Shown here: positions 1-6,255 of the stretch, piece by piece | Numbering within the stretch: position 1 is the stretch's first letter | Layout: each line of letters begins with the position of its first letter | DNA from: Thermoplasmata archaeon | GTDB lineage: Archaea; Thermoplasmatota; E2; DHVEG-1; B18-G2 | NCBI GenBank assembly: GCA_021161685.1 | Contig: JAGHAD010000137.1 | Span: 1-10,315, forward strand | DNA: 10,315 nt | Reading direction: 5' to 3' | Notes under the pieces: generated by a model | The model's database searches: none | What the model was told of the DNA's origin: nothing | Seen by the model: only the letters and a program-made list of their open reading frames with translations | Program-made: the position numbers and the translations under genes

Positions 1-1111
1 ACTCAATGGAAATATAATAAACCATGAAATCGACGATTACAAGGAGTATCTCTCCACCCAACAAGGCAACGAGTATACTTGCATGCAGTGGAATGGAAGG
101 AAGGCGAAGGAAATGTGTTATGAAATGGGCTAACGCTCCTATGAAGGAAAAAACAATTATGCCCAACATGTGCATGGTGGCAAAACGTTTCCACGCAAGC
201 CTTGGGATTTTCCTTCCAATTTTCATGATACCAAGATGGAGAGAAGAGGATAACCTCGATGCCAGTATACCACCCATGGCTCCCCCATCCTCCAAGAAAG
301 AGGGAAGCATTACCATGATGGTGGGCGCAAGAAGCAAAGTTTCGATATTTCTTCCAAGGATCGAGCCGGAAAACATCTCTATTAGCCCGCATGCTAAGAG
401 TATTGGTATGCTCTCTTTCAATATTTTGCTGTAAACTTCTTTGCCCTTCGAGTAAATAACTGAAAGAGGGATTGGGAAGAGCAGAATAAGAAGCAAAATC
501 ATTTTTCCCAGAAGGCTTATGTTCATAACCACATGCATTGAAATGAAAATGAGAGGAAGTGTTAACATGTCTCCCATTAGGGTTATCAATGGGGCGGTGA
601 GGTTATCGGGATCCCAACCTCTGCAGAAGCTTAAAAATGCTATCAATATGGTAAAAAGGATCATTATCACCGCCGACAGGACACCTGCAAGCATGGATAT
701 GAGGATTAGGTCAACTGTTCCGGTTCTAAGACCAAGGAGATATGCCGTTAATGATGCCAAGGCACCAATATAAAAGCTTATTAGAAAACTCAGGGCTATG
801 GAAGAAAAAATGTTTTGATTGAGGAGGTTGTTTTCTCTGAAATCGGGTCTTATTTGTCCCGTGTGCAGGTATGTTCCCAACCTTGAGCCGAAAGATGCAA
901 ATATGTTCCCTCTCATTCCAATTGATGCGGGAATCAAAACCATTATGGCGGGAAAGGCGGAGATGCTCGAAGAAAAAAAACCCATAGTGAAACCAGTTAT
1001 TAGGTCGCCGGTCGTGCAGAGGAAAAGGGAAAACAGGGGTTCCTTAACTTCTCTGGATAACCATGTCTTTATGTAGTTTTTGCTCTCTCTTCTCTCTTCC
1101 ATAGAATTCAT
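1..1111 (-). CDS. MgtE/SLC41-like divalent cation transporter, C-terminus cut by window edge
   Basis: Translating the minus strand from the ATG at 1111 gives 370 codons open to the window edge, so the C-terminus is missing. The protein is very hydrophobic and contains the MgtE membrane domain twice. Repeat 1 has RGNIFASFGSRL (about residues 67-78) followed by T80, H83 and G85, and later GWDPDN (165-170) with D181 in a membrane segment. Repeat 2 has a related LPSFLEDGGAMGG stretch near 269-281, then SRL and H292. These acidic and polar intramembrane residues are typical of Mg2+ or other divalent-cation pathways in the MgtE/SLC41 family. There are no cytoplasmic CBS or N domains, as in the short archaeal two-repeat forms. 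The gene follows glmM on the same strand, so the two may be co-transcribed. The start is uncertain: an in-frame TTG at 1141 (ten codons earlier) and an ATG at 1102 are alternatives, and none has a clear ribosome site. Family assignment is fairly safe; the ion is inference. Confidence 0.82.
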   Translation of the reverse strand, partial: MNSMEERRESKNYIKTWLSREVKEPLFSLFLCTTGDLITGFTMGFFSSSISAFPAIMVLIPASIGMRGNIFASFGSRLGTYLHTGQIRPDFRENNLLNQNIFSSIALSFLISFYIGALASLTAYLLGLRTGTVDLILISMLAGVLSAVIMILFTILIAFLSFCRGWDPDNLTAPLITLMGDMLTLPLIFISMHVVMNISLLGKMILLLILLFPIPLSVIYSKGKEVYSKILKESIPILLACGLIEMFSGSILGRNIETLLLAPTIMVMLPSFLEDGGAMGGILASRLSSSLHLGIMKIGRKIPRLAWKRFATMHMLGIIVFSFIGALAHFITHFLRLPSIPLHASILVALLGGEILLVIVDFMVYYISIE

Positions 1112-1172
1112 CTCTGTTACTATTTGGAGGCTCCTCTCCAATCATGTTTCCACTACGTTATACCAACCTTCT

Positions 1173-1192
1173 TTTAAATAGATTTTTAAATA
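1173..1192 (-). promoter_or_regulatory. Possible box A (TATA) pair upstream of the MgtE-like gene
   Basis: Two copies of TATTTAAA on the minus strand (1173-1180 and 1185-1192, 12 bases apart) resemble archaeal box A. The nearer copy would place a transcription start near 1150, just ahead of the possible TTG (1141) or ATG (1111) starts. The farther copy contains the glmM stop codon (1186-1188). The run could equally be ordinary AT-rich spacer; I infer promoter function only from position and sequence. Confidence 0.35.
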
Positions 1193-2586
1193 CCCAGCTG
1201 ATAGCACTGCGACATCGCCGAAACTATGGAATTAACCTCTTTTACGTATCTATCCGCAAGTTCCCTCGCCACTTCCTTATCCTTCGATTCCGCAAATATC
1301 CTGAAGATTGGCTCGGTACCGGAAGGCCTTACTAGAACCCATCCCTCTTTCATGTATATCTTGACGCCATCCGTCTCATCTATTTTATCAAATCTTTCCT
1401 TTACCTTTTCAACAAGTTTCTTTAAAACCTTTTCCTTCAGGTGATTAGGGCAATGTGTTTTAAGTTTTACTAGCTCGTACTTTGGCAATTCATCTATCAG
1501 TTCCGATAGGGTTTTTTCACTGTTTGCCAGAAGTTCTAACATTTTTGCGATCGTCATCGAAGAATCTCTACAGTACTGGTGTTCTGGAAAAATTAATCCT
1601 CCATTTTCTTCCCCTCCAAAGATTGCTTTTTCTCTCTTCATCACCCTTGCGACGATCGGAGAGCCGACGGCAGTATACAGAACTTCTCCCCCCTTCTCTC
1701 TAACGACCTCTTCCAAACAGCTTGAGGTAGACACTGGGGTAACCACCTTCCCCTTTCCTTTCTTTTCGACGATGTACTTTGCTAGGAGGGCGAAACTCTT
1801 GTCTCCATAAACATAGTTTCCATTTTCATCTATGAAAATTGCTCTATCAGCATCTCCATCAAGTGCTACTCCTAGGTGAGCCCCCTCTTCCTTTACTACC
1901 TTCATCAATTTTCCCAGGTTTTCTGGAACAGGCTCTGAAGCTCTGCCCCTGAAAAGTCCATCCAGCTCGCAGTTTAGCAAAATCGTTTCACAACCAAGCT
2001 CTCTGAGAATATCAGGCGCCACAACCGCACCGGCTCCGTTGCCACAATCAAGTACAACTCGAAACTTCTTTTTCCTTATTGTATCTGCATCTACCTTAGA
2101 TAATATCCCCTTCTTATAAAGGGAGATGGCTCCATCCCATGCGCTAAAGCTTCCAACTTCGTTCCATTGAACCCTTTTTATCTTATTCCCAAAGTAAATG
2201 TCCTCTATCTCTTCCTCCTGACTCCTTGCAAGTTCCGTGCCATCGAAATCTATAACTTTTATACCATTAAACTGGGGAGGGTTGTGAGAAGCCGTTATTA
2301 TCACGCCCGCATCGAAATCCTTTTCTTTGACCGCATACTGCAAGGCTGGCGTTGGTAAAATACCAAGATCTACGACATCGCAGCCAACAGAGAGTAGTCC
2401 CGACGAGCATGCGCTTTTCAACATGTGGTTTGATATTCTGGCATCTGTACCAATAGCAACCTTGGGTCTACTCTTCGCTTTTTTTAGATATGTCCCTATT
2501 GCTCCTCCAAGTTTTAATGCGAGCTCTGCCGTCATTTCTTCATTAACAACTCCTCTAACACCATTCGTACCAAATAGCCTCGTCAT
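1186..2586 (-). CDS. glmM: Phosphoglucosamine mutase (archaeal GlmM; alpha-D-phosphohexomutase superfamily)
   Basis: The 466-aa protein should convert glucosamine-6-phosphate to glucosamine-1-phosphate on the route to UDP-GlcNAc, needed for archaeal glycans and protein N-glycosylation. All superfamily motifs are present and in order: the N-terminal FGTNGVRG (residues 5-12), the catalytic phosphoserine loop TASHNPP with S100, the metal loop DGDADR with D243, D245 and D247, the sugar-binding GGEENGG (324-330), and the C-terminal phosphate-binding RPSGTEP (420-426). Length is normal for the four-domain enzyme. Archaeal enzymes of this group may also act on phosphomannose or phosphoglucose, so strict substrate specificity is inferred. 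The ATG at 2586 is preceded by a weak GGTG ribosome site. The gene is divergent from the tRNA-Arg gene and lies directly upstream of the MgtE-like transporter. The link to glycosylation of the archaellin at 5626-6255 is only thematic. Confidence 0.93.
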   Translation of the reverse strand: MTRLFGTNGVRGVVNEEMTAELALKLGGAIGTYLKKAKSRPKVAIGTDARISNHMLKSACSSGLLSVGCDVVDLGILPTPALQYAVKEKDFDAGVIITASHNPPQFNGIKVIDFDGTELARSQEEEIEDIYFGNKIKRVQWNEVGSFSAWDGAISLYKKGILSKVDADTIRKKKFRVVLDCGNGAGAVVAPDILRELGCETILLNCELDGLFRGRASEPVPENLGKLMKVVKEEGAHLGVALDGDADRAIFIDENGNYVYGDKSFALLAKYIVEKKGKGKVVTPVSTSSCLEEVVREKGGEVLYTAVGSPIVARVMKREKAIFGGEENGGLIFPEHQYCRDSSMTIAKMLELLANSEKTLSELIDELPKYELVKLKTHCPNHLKEKVLKKLVEKVKERFDKIDETDGVKIYMKEGWVLVRPSGTEPIFRIFAESKDKEVARELADRYVKEVNSIVSAMSQCYQLGI

Positions 2587-2639
2587 GTTAACACCAATGG
2601 GGTATAATTTGATAAAGATAAAAGCCTTATATTAATCTA
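2587..2639. promoter_or_regulatory. Divergent promoter region for glmM and tRNA-Arg
   Basis: This 53-base AT-rich gap lies between two divergent transcription units and so should hold both promoters. On the plus strand, TATAATTT (2603-2610) or the following GATAAAGATAAAA run sits about 25-35 bases before the tRNA. On the minus strand, TTAATATAAGG (2627-2637) sits at a box A distance from a start about 20 bases ahead of the glmM ATG. The elements interleave, so TBP binding for the two genes may compete. The exact boxes are inferred. Confidence 0.45.
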
Positions 2640-2713
2640 GGGTCTATGGTGTAGCCTGGATAGCACGGAGGCTTCCGGAGCCTCAGACCCGGGTTCGAAT
2701 CCCGGTAGACCCA
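2640..2713 (+). tRNA. tRNA-Arg, anticodon CCG
   Basis: The 74 bases fold into a complete cloverleaf. The acceptor stem GGGTCTA (2640-2646) pairs with TAGACCC (2706-2712), with A at 2713 as discriminator. The D stem GTGT pairs with GCAC around a loop containing GG. The anticodon stem GAGGC/GCCTC carries the seven-base loop TTCCGGA, giving anticodon CCG, which reads the Arg codon CGG. The T stem CCGGG/CCCGG carries the loop TTCGAAT. The variable loop is short (four bases, AGAC). CCA is not encoded: TTTT follows the discriminator directly and may act as the termination signal. No intron is present. The gene begins at 2640; starting it at 2641 would lose the first acceptor pair. Confidence 0.95.
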
Positions 2714-2917
2714 TTTTAACCGGACAATAAACACAAGAAATCAAAGGGTGTAAATCCATAACAAAATATAAGATGAAAAATTGTAAACAATTGAAATTGT
2801 GGATCGGTGAAGAAAAGGAAAATACCGAGAACTCTGTTTCTTCATCAAATAAGACTTCCATAATTTTTAGAAACGCGGTTTCCGAAATTCCTTCGACGAC
2901 TTATGGTACATTTTCTA
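2714..2917. other. AT-rich intergenic spacer after tRNA-Arg
   Basis: I see no convincing gene here. It begins with TTTT right after the tRNA, a possible termination site. An open frame from 2773 has no ribosome site and overlaps the better-supported gene that starts at 2997. I found no second copy of the tRNA 3' end in this window that would mark an integrated element. Confidence 0.5.
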
Positions 2918-2927
2918 TTTATAAATA
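2918..2927 (+). promoter_or_regulatory. Box A (TATA) promoter for the zinc-ribbon/nuclease pair
   Basis: TTTATAAATA is a strong match to archaeal box A. It predicts a transcription start near 2945-2952, leaving a leader of roughly 45-50 bases before the GTG start at 2997. It stands alone in the spacer and faces the two-gene unit, which suggests that this unit is transcribed independently of the tRNA. Confidence 0.6.
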
Positions 2928-2996
2928 TCCTGCTCTTTCACGAGCTTGTGGATTTGCATATTTGTTAGATGCTGGGCAGATGATGGAGGGAGAGAT

Positions 2997-3215
2997 GTGC
3001 ACGTTAAATGCGAGGTGTGTTTGATTAATGATGTGGAGGTGAAAGACTATCGTCTCCGGCAAGGTGTGTATGCGAAATATTATGTTTGCCGTAATTGTTT
3101 TATGCTAAATGATGAGAATTTTTTCAAGCTGAAATATGCAAAAGGCGATAAAAGGACGGTTATCACGAAAATCACGGGGAGAAATTGGAAAGAGTATCTT
3201 ATTGGGGAGCCATGA
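2997..3215 (+). CDS. Small zinc-ribbon protein, coupled to the downstream nuclease-like gene
   Basis: The 72-aa protein has two CxxC pairs, C5/C8 and C31/C34, spaced as in a single four-cysteine zinc ribbon, followed by a basic tail of about 35 residues ending LIGEP. I do not recognise a named family; a DNA-, RNA- or protein-binding adaptor is plausible. I chose the GTG at 2997 because GGAGGGA (2985-2991) lies at ribosome-site distance and the ribbon begins three residues later. An upstream in-frame ATG at 2946 would sit at or before the predicted transcription start and has no ribosome site. The stop TGA (3213-3215) overlaps the ATG of the next gene as ATGA, a classic coupling arrangement. 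It therefore probably works with the HTH/nuclease-like protein, as a cofactor, regulator or antidote. Confidence 0.72.
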   Translation: MHVKCEVCLINDVEVKDYRLRQGVYAKYYVCRNCFMLNDENFFKLKYAKGDKRTVITKITGRNWKEYLIGEP

Positions 3216-4003
3216 ATATGAGAAAAAGAAGCGAAATATCGTGGGAGGAGGCAATTTTGAAAGTTGTGGAAGATCATGGAGGTGTTGCAACACTAAAAGA
3301 GCTTTATCAGGATGTTCCCAAAATCCGTAAAACTACGTCTAGCTCAGATGTAAACCATGTTATTAGAGCTTATTTACGGAGAATGACTAGGATATCGGGA
3401 AAATTGAAGAGGGCGGGGCTTGGTATATACGCATTACCGGACAAGAAACTGAAGGATAGTTTATTCAACGACATCCAGAGAGGCAAAACCAAAAAAGAAA
3501 TTTTGCGAGGCCTTAAAAGAGAGTCTCTCCATTATTATGTAGAGGGAATACTTCTTGAATTAGGCAACATTTATGGATATTTGACTTATACGGCTGATCA
3601 CTCCGCACTATTTAATGGTAAACCTCTTGGGGAGATAGCAACATTAGAAAGGATTCCAGAGTTTACATCCAAGCAATTGCTTGATATTATAAAAGAAATT
3701 GACGTTATATGGTTTAGTAAGAGATCCTCCATACCAATGCCTAAGCACACTTTTGATGTTGAGATAACTACTGATTTTTCAAAAGCGTTGTTCAGAGCTT
3801 TTCAGCTTAAGGATTTCAGAACGAATTTTTATATGATAGCTCCAAAAAATAAATATAATCAATTCCAAAAGAAAATAACTGTAGAACCTTACTCTGAAAT
3901 TAAAGATAGGGTTTTCTTTCGTTCTGTTGAAGACATCTTCTCACTCTATGAACATGCTATAAAACACCACGAACTTAAAGAAAAAATTATTGTAGAGACA
4001 TGA
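3212..4003 (+). CDS. Winged-helix-like protein with putative PD-(D/E)xK-type nuclease domain
   Basis: The 263-aa protein has two parts. Residues about 8-76 look like a winged-helix DNA-binding fold: an opening helix (SWEEAILKVVED), a basic recognition region with VNHVIRAYLRRM, then a wing ending LGIYALP. Residues about 100-250 resemble restriction-endonuclease-like proteins of the IDVIW...EVE type: E111 in a helix, IDVIWF with D164, FDVEITT with E184, then a helix with R195 and Q198, and a hydrophobic strand FYMIAP. The usual lysine of ExK appears as T186 (E-I-T), as in some divergent members, so catalytic activity is not certain. The start is the ATG at 3212 that overlaps the previous stop; GGGGAG lies just upstream, and an ATG at 3218 has better spacing from it. 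An in-frame TTG at 3185 lies inside the previous gene. The gene is AT-rich: GC is 14, 21 and 20 per 60 bases in the three lines 3841-4020 (the last runs 17 bases past the stop), against 32 per 60 in two glmM lines. This suggests acquisition by transfer. A restriction or defence role is inference. Confidence 0.72.
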   Translation: MNMRKRSEISWEEAILKVVEDHGGVATLKELYQDVPKIRKTTSSSDVNHVIRAYLRRMTRISGKLKRAGLGIYALPDKKLKDSLFNDIQRGKTKKEILRGLKRESLHYYVEGILLELGNIYGYLTYTADHSALFNGKPLGEIATLERIPEFTSKQLLDIIKEIDVIWFSKRSSIPMPKHTFDVEITTDFSKALFRAFQLKDFRTNFYMIAPKNKYNQFQKKITVEPYSEIKDRVFFRSVEDIFSLYEHAIKHHELKEKIIVET

Positions 4004-4050
4004 TGATTCCACCGTATCTGTGATGTTGGTATCTTACAAGGTAACAAGAA

Positions 4051-4085
4051 AAAGATTTAATGCTTCTCAGGGATTTGGAAGGTGA
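4051..4085 (+). promoter_or_regulatory. Box A-like element and strong ribosome site for the 43-aa gene
   Basis: AAAGATTTAAT (4051-4061) is a fair box A. GGAAGGTGAT (4077-4086) is a near-complete match to the archaeal anti-Shine-Dalgarno complement, ending four bases before the ATG at 4091. The box would place the transcript start very close to the ribosome site, so transcription may instead start farther upstream or read through from the nuclease-like gene. Confidence 0.5.
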
Positions 4086-4090
4086 TTATA

Positions 4091-4222
4091 ATGCCAAAAT
4101 GTAAGATCTGTGGACAAGAGTATTCTCCAGAGGAGATGGTTGGAGATATTTGCATAAACTGTGCGAGTGCCATGATGCAACAGGATGGAATTGATCTAGG
4201 ATTGGGCATAGAAGAGATGTGA
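4091..4222 (+). CDS. 43-aa zinc-ribbon microprotein
   Basis: The short protein begins MPKCKICG and has CxxC pairs at C4/C7 and C21/C24, enough for one treble-clef or ribbon-like zinc site. It then has an acidic, Met/Gln-containing tail ending EEM. The near-perfect ribosome site, ATG start and four correctly spaced cysteines argue that it is real despite its size. I do not recognise a named family. It lies about 90 bases after the nuclease-like gene on the same strand, so it could belong to the same unit, but the apparent promoter and separate ribosome site suggest independence. The phosphoesterase gene converges on it, with 22 bases between the stops. Its function is unknown; small archaeal zinc ribbons of this kind are often nucleic-acid- or complex-binding adaptors. 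Confidence 0.75.
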   Translation: MPKCKICGQEYSPEEMVGDICINCASAMMQQDGIDLGLGIEEM

Positions 4223-4244
4223 TCGACATGCCCTGGCCTTATGT

Positions 4245-5525
4245 TCAAGAAATCGATCTGCTTATGCTCTCCGCGATCGTCCCCTTTGGTAGCTTCAATT
4301 CAACTTCCAAAGTGATGTTGCGATGAGCTTTACAATTTACCATGAACGATACAGGCTTCCACCATTTACCAGTTGTTTTCTCTCCAGCCTTTACACCATC
4401 CAAGTACAAAGTGTACTTTCCTGGTCTCTCTGTGCTGAATAGCTTGGTAAATGCATATGCTTCTACCTCTAACGTATCGCCCTGACGGATGATTTTCTTG
4501 AAATATGGATTGAGGGCGGTAAAGTTTACACAGACGTTATCGAAATCTATGGATCCACCCCTTATTTTAACCAGCCTTATAATTCCCTTTGGTTTCTTCT
4601 CATTCGATGCAACCATCAAAGCTTCGGTCGTAACAACATCTATATGGGCTGGCGTATATCCCAAGAGTTTGTAATTTTTGTTTGCCTCTATGAAAAAAGG
4701 ATTCCTTACGATTGGCACAAAGATCGTTTCTGGATCGTAGAATCCATGGACGTGTCCAGCGAAATTTGCAAGCACGCGTGCTCCGCTTTTTATAAAGAGC
4801 CCTTCTATCTTCGTTAAATCCTCTTTCTCAAAGGTGGCGATCCTGATAGCGATATACTTCCATATTGGAAAACACCATAATTTTGGTATAACCATTGGGT
4901 GATGGGAGAATATTATAACGGGATTTCCCTTTGCAGAAGATAGATTCAGCCACTTTTGAAGAGAATGAAAAGTATCGTTGTGAAGTATCCCGTGATGACC
5001 AGGAGCTTTCTCTCTGTCAACGAAATCCAGAACAAGGAAAGTTATGTTTCTGTACCCAAATGCATAGTTGTAGAAATTTTCAATGTTTATGTCTTCCCAT
5101 TCAACATGAAGCCGTTTCAGCTGATCTTTGATGAAGCTTTTATTAAAAACCTTTTTAAAGAAATTCCCACCAATTGGCTTTTCTTTACCAAACCACACAT
5201 CATGATTTCCTATAACCGGAAAATATGGCACATGCAATCTATCCAGTATCTCTTTTGCCTTTTTCATTTCAGAATATTCACCACTATCTGCAATATCACC
5301 AAGAACCGCCACAAATTTTATTTTATTGTTTTGGTTGATCCATTCCACCACTTTTTCCAGGCGTTCAGTCAGGTAATAATTTTCTCCAATATAGTTTGGA
5401 TACCCTCTTCCTATGTGGAGATCGGTTATTATCGCAAAGCACCATTCTTCATCATTTTTATGAGGCAATACAACGGGATTCATCAATGGAAGGAGGAACA
5501 ACAATATCATCACTAGCTTTTTCAT
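4245..5525 (-). CDS. Secreted calcineurin-like metallophosphoesterase
   Basis: The 426-aa protein has a hydrophobic N-terminal signal peptide or anchor (KK followed by about residues 4-20), so it probably acts outside the cell membrane. The five metal-site blocks of the calcineurin-like fold are all visible in order: DLH (D35, H37), GDIAD (D77, D80), GNHD (N107, H108, D109), SHHP (H208, H209) and GHVH (H258, H260). These would bind two metal ions and cleave a phosphate mono- or diester, or a pyrophosphate. Residues about 340-426 look like an all-beta C-terminal domain that could bind a surface or substrate. The substrate cannot be read from the sequence. The ATG at 5525 follows GGAAG and the signal peptide starts there. 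The gene is divergent from the archaellin-like gene and convergent with the 43-aa gene. Confidence 0.88.
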   Translation of the reverse strand: MKKLVMILLFLLPLMNPVVLPHKNDEEWCFAIITDLHIGRGYPNYIGENYYLTERLEKVVEWINQNNKIKFVAVLGDIADSGEYSEMKKAKEILDRLHVPYFPVIGNHDVWFGKEKPIGGNFFKKVFNKSFIKDQLKRLHVEWEDINIENFYNYAFGYRNITFLVLDFVDREKAPGHHGILHNDTFHSLQKWLNLSSAKGNPVIIFSHHPMVIPKLWCFPIWKYIAIRIATFEKEDLTKIEGLFIKSGARVLANFAGHVHGFYDPETIFVPIVRNPFFIEANKNYKLLGYTPAHIDVVTTEALMVASNEKKPKGIIRLVKIRGGSIDFDNVCVNFTALNPYFKKIIRQGDTLEVEAYAFTKLFSTERPGKYTLYLDGVKAGEKTTGKWWKPVSFMVNCKAHRNITLEVELKLPKGTIAESISRSIS

Positions 5526-5578
5526 TCTTCCAATTTATAGATTTGCAATATAAAAAAGTTTACATTTTTATCGGAATG
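5526..5578 (-). promoter_or_regulatory. Promoter region of the metallophosphoesterase gene
   Basis: Read on the minus strand, TTTTTTATATTGC (about 5545-5557) is a good box A, placing transcription close to the start codon at 5525, so the mRNA would be nearly leaderless. CTATAAATTGG (5531-5541) is a second AT element. The gap also borders the divergent promoter of the archaellin-like gene. Confidence 0.4.
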
Positions 5579-5619
5579 TTTTATATTCTCTAAAGCATTC
5601 ATGACTTAGGAGGGGGTGA
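5579..5619 (+). promoter_or_regulatory. Box A and strong ribosome site of the archaellin-like gene
   Basis: TTTTATATTC (5578-5587) is a good box A, predicting a transcript start near 5605-5610. AGGAGGGGGTGA (5608-5619) is an exceptionally strong purine-rich ribosome site. Its GGTGA end lies six bases before the ATA at 5626. A GTG lies within the site at 5616 but is in a different reading frame from the prepilin. Confidence 0.6.
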
Positions 5620-5625
5620 AAAGGA

Positions 5626-6255
5626 ATAGAGCTCCGCTCGACCCGCGCATCGGTTGGAATGGGAAGCCTAATAATATTCATCGCTGTAATTCTTATCGCC
5701 GGAATAGCTGCTTCCATTCTTATACAGACCATGAGTAATATTCAAAGAAAAGCAATGGATACAGGGAAAGAAACGCTTGTGAGTATAGCAGAGGGAATCG
5801 AGGTTTTTCAAGTTGTTGGTTACGTAGTTGAATCGAAAATCGACCAACTAGCTATTATCGTCAGACCTCTGGCTGGAGCCGGAGCTATAGATCTATCAAA
5901 ATCTTATGTAACTCTTTCCGATTCCAAGAAAATGGTAATTCTGAAGTACAACTCCAGCTGCTTTAGTAGTGAAGGAAGCAACTTGTTTACAGCTATCAAT
6001 TCTTCTTCCCTTTCCCCTAACGATTTCGGAATCGTAGTTATAAGAGATATTGACAATACGTGCACATCTTCCTATCCAGTGATCAACGACGATGATCTCG
6101 TTGCACTCTTGGTTAATACAACAAAGTGCTTTTCCGGAATACCGGCAAGAACAAGGGTTAGTGGTAGTGTTGTTCCAGAAAAAGGAGTTAGGGGCGTGAT
6201 AGATTTTATCGCTCCCTCTGTTTTTACCAGCAAGGTGGTTGACCTTCAACCTTAA
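5626..6255 (+). CDS. Archaellin-like class III prepilin (filament subunit); start codon irregular
   Basis: This is very probably an archaellin (FlaB/ArlB family) or close archaeal pilin. The N-terminus reads ELRSTRA then SVGMGSLIIFIAVIL, the typical class III signal: a short charged leader, a prepilin-peptidase site after RA, and a hydrophobic assembly helix. The C-terminus SGSVVPEKG...GVIDF...VVDLQP also matches archaellins. Cys occurs at three places in the body, and NSS/NTT sequons suggest N-glycosylation. The frame is open only from 5620, after a TGA at 5617-5619. Between there and the first ATG (5659) no ATG, GTG or TTG lies in frame, and starting at 5659 would delete the signal peptide. 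I set the start at ATA 5626 because the ribosome site fits it. The alternative is GTG 5616 plus a one-base frameshift or sequence error. With the ATA start the protein is 209 aa. Its stop overlaps that of ArlJ. Confidence 0.8.
   Translation: MELRSTRASVGMGSLIIFIAVILIAGIAASILIQTMSNIQRKAMDTGKETLVSIAEGIEVFQVVGYVVESKIDQLAIIVRPLAGAGAIDLSKSYVTLSDSKKMVILKYNSSCFSSEGSNLFTAINSSSLSPNDFGIVVIRDIDNTCTSSYPVINDDDLVALLVNTTKCFSGIPARTRVSGSVVPEKGVRGVIDFIAPSVFTSKVVDLQP

Noticed and set aside
24..1076. Several plus-strand open frames (24-434, 519-773, 819-1076) and a minus-strand frame at 3-392
   Set aside because: They are out-of-frame shadows of the minus-strand MgtE-like gene, which is open from 1111 to the edge and shows family motifs; the shadows show none.
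2640..2713. Attachment-site duplication of the tRNA-Arg 3' end marking an integrated element
   Set aside because: Scanning both strands by eye I found no second copy of the T-arm/acceptor sequence in this window, and no integrase gene.
2637..2861. Minus-strand open frame of 74 codons
   Set aside because: It runs through the whole tRNA-Arg gene in antisense and has no motif.
2773..3024. Plus-strand open frame of 83 codons in the post-tRNA spacer
   Set aside because: No ribosome site, no recognisable motif, contains the box A of the next unit and overlaps the better-supported zinc-ribbon gene.
3185..3211. TTG start giving the nuclease-like protein nine extra residues
   Set aside because: It lies inside the zinc-ribbon coding sequence without a ribosome site, whereas the ATG at 3212 forms an ATGA overlap next to GGGGAG.
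4000..4040. Possible C/D-box small RNA (ATGATGA C box at 4000-4006)
   Set aside because: The C box overlaps the nuclease-like gene's stop region and I find no CTGA D box at a suitable distance downstream.
4956..5516. Plus-strand open frame of 186 codons
   Set aside because: It is antisense to the metallophosphoesterase, whose five active-site motifs are intact in the other strand.
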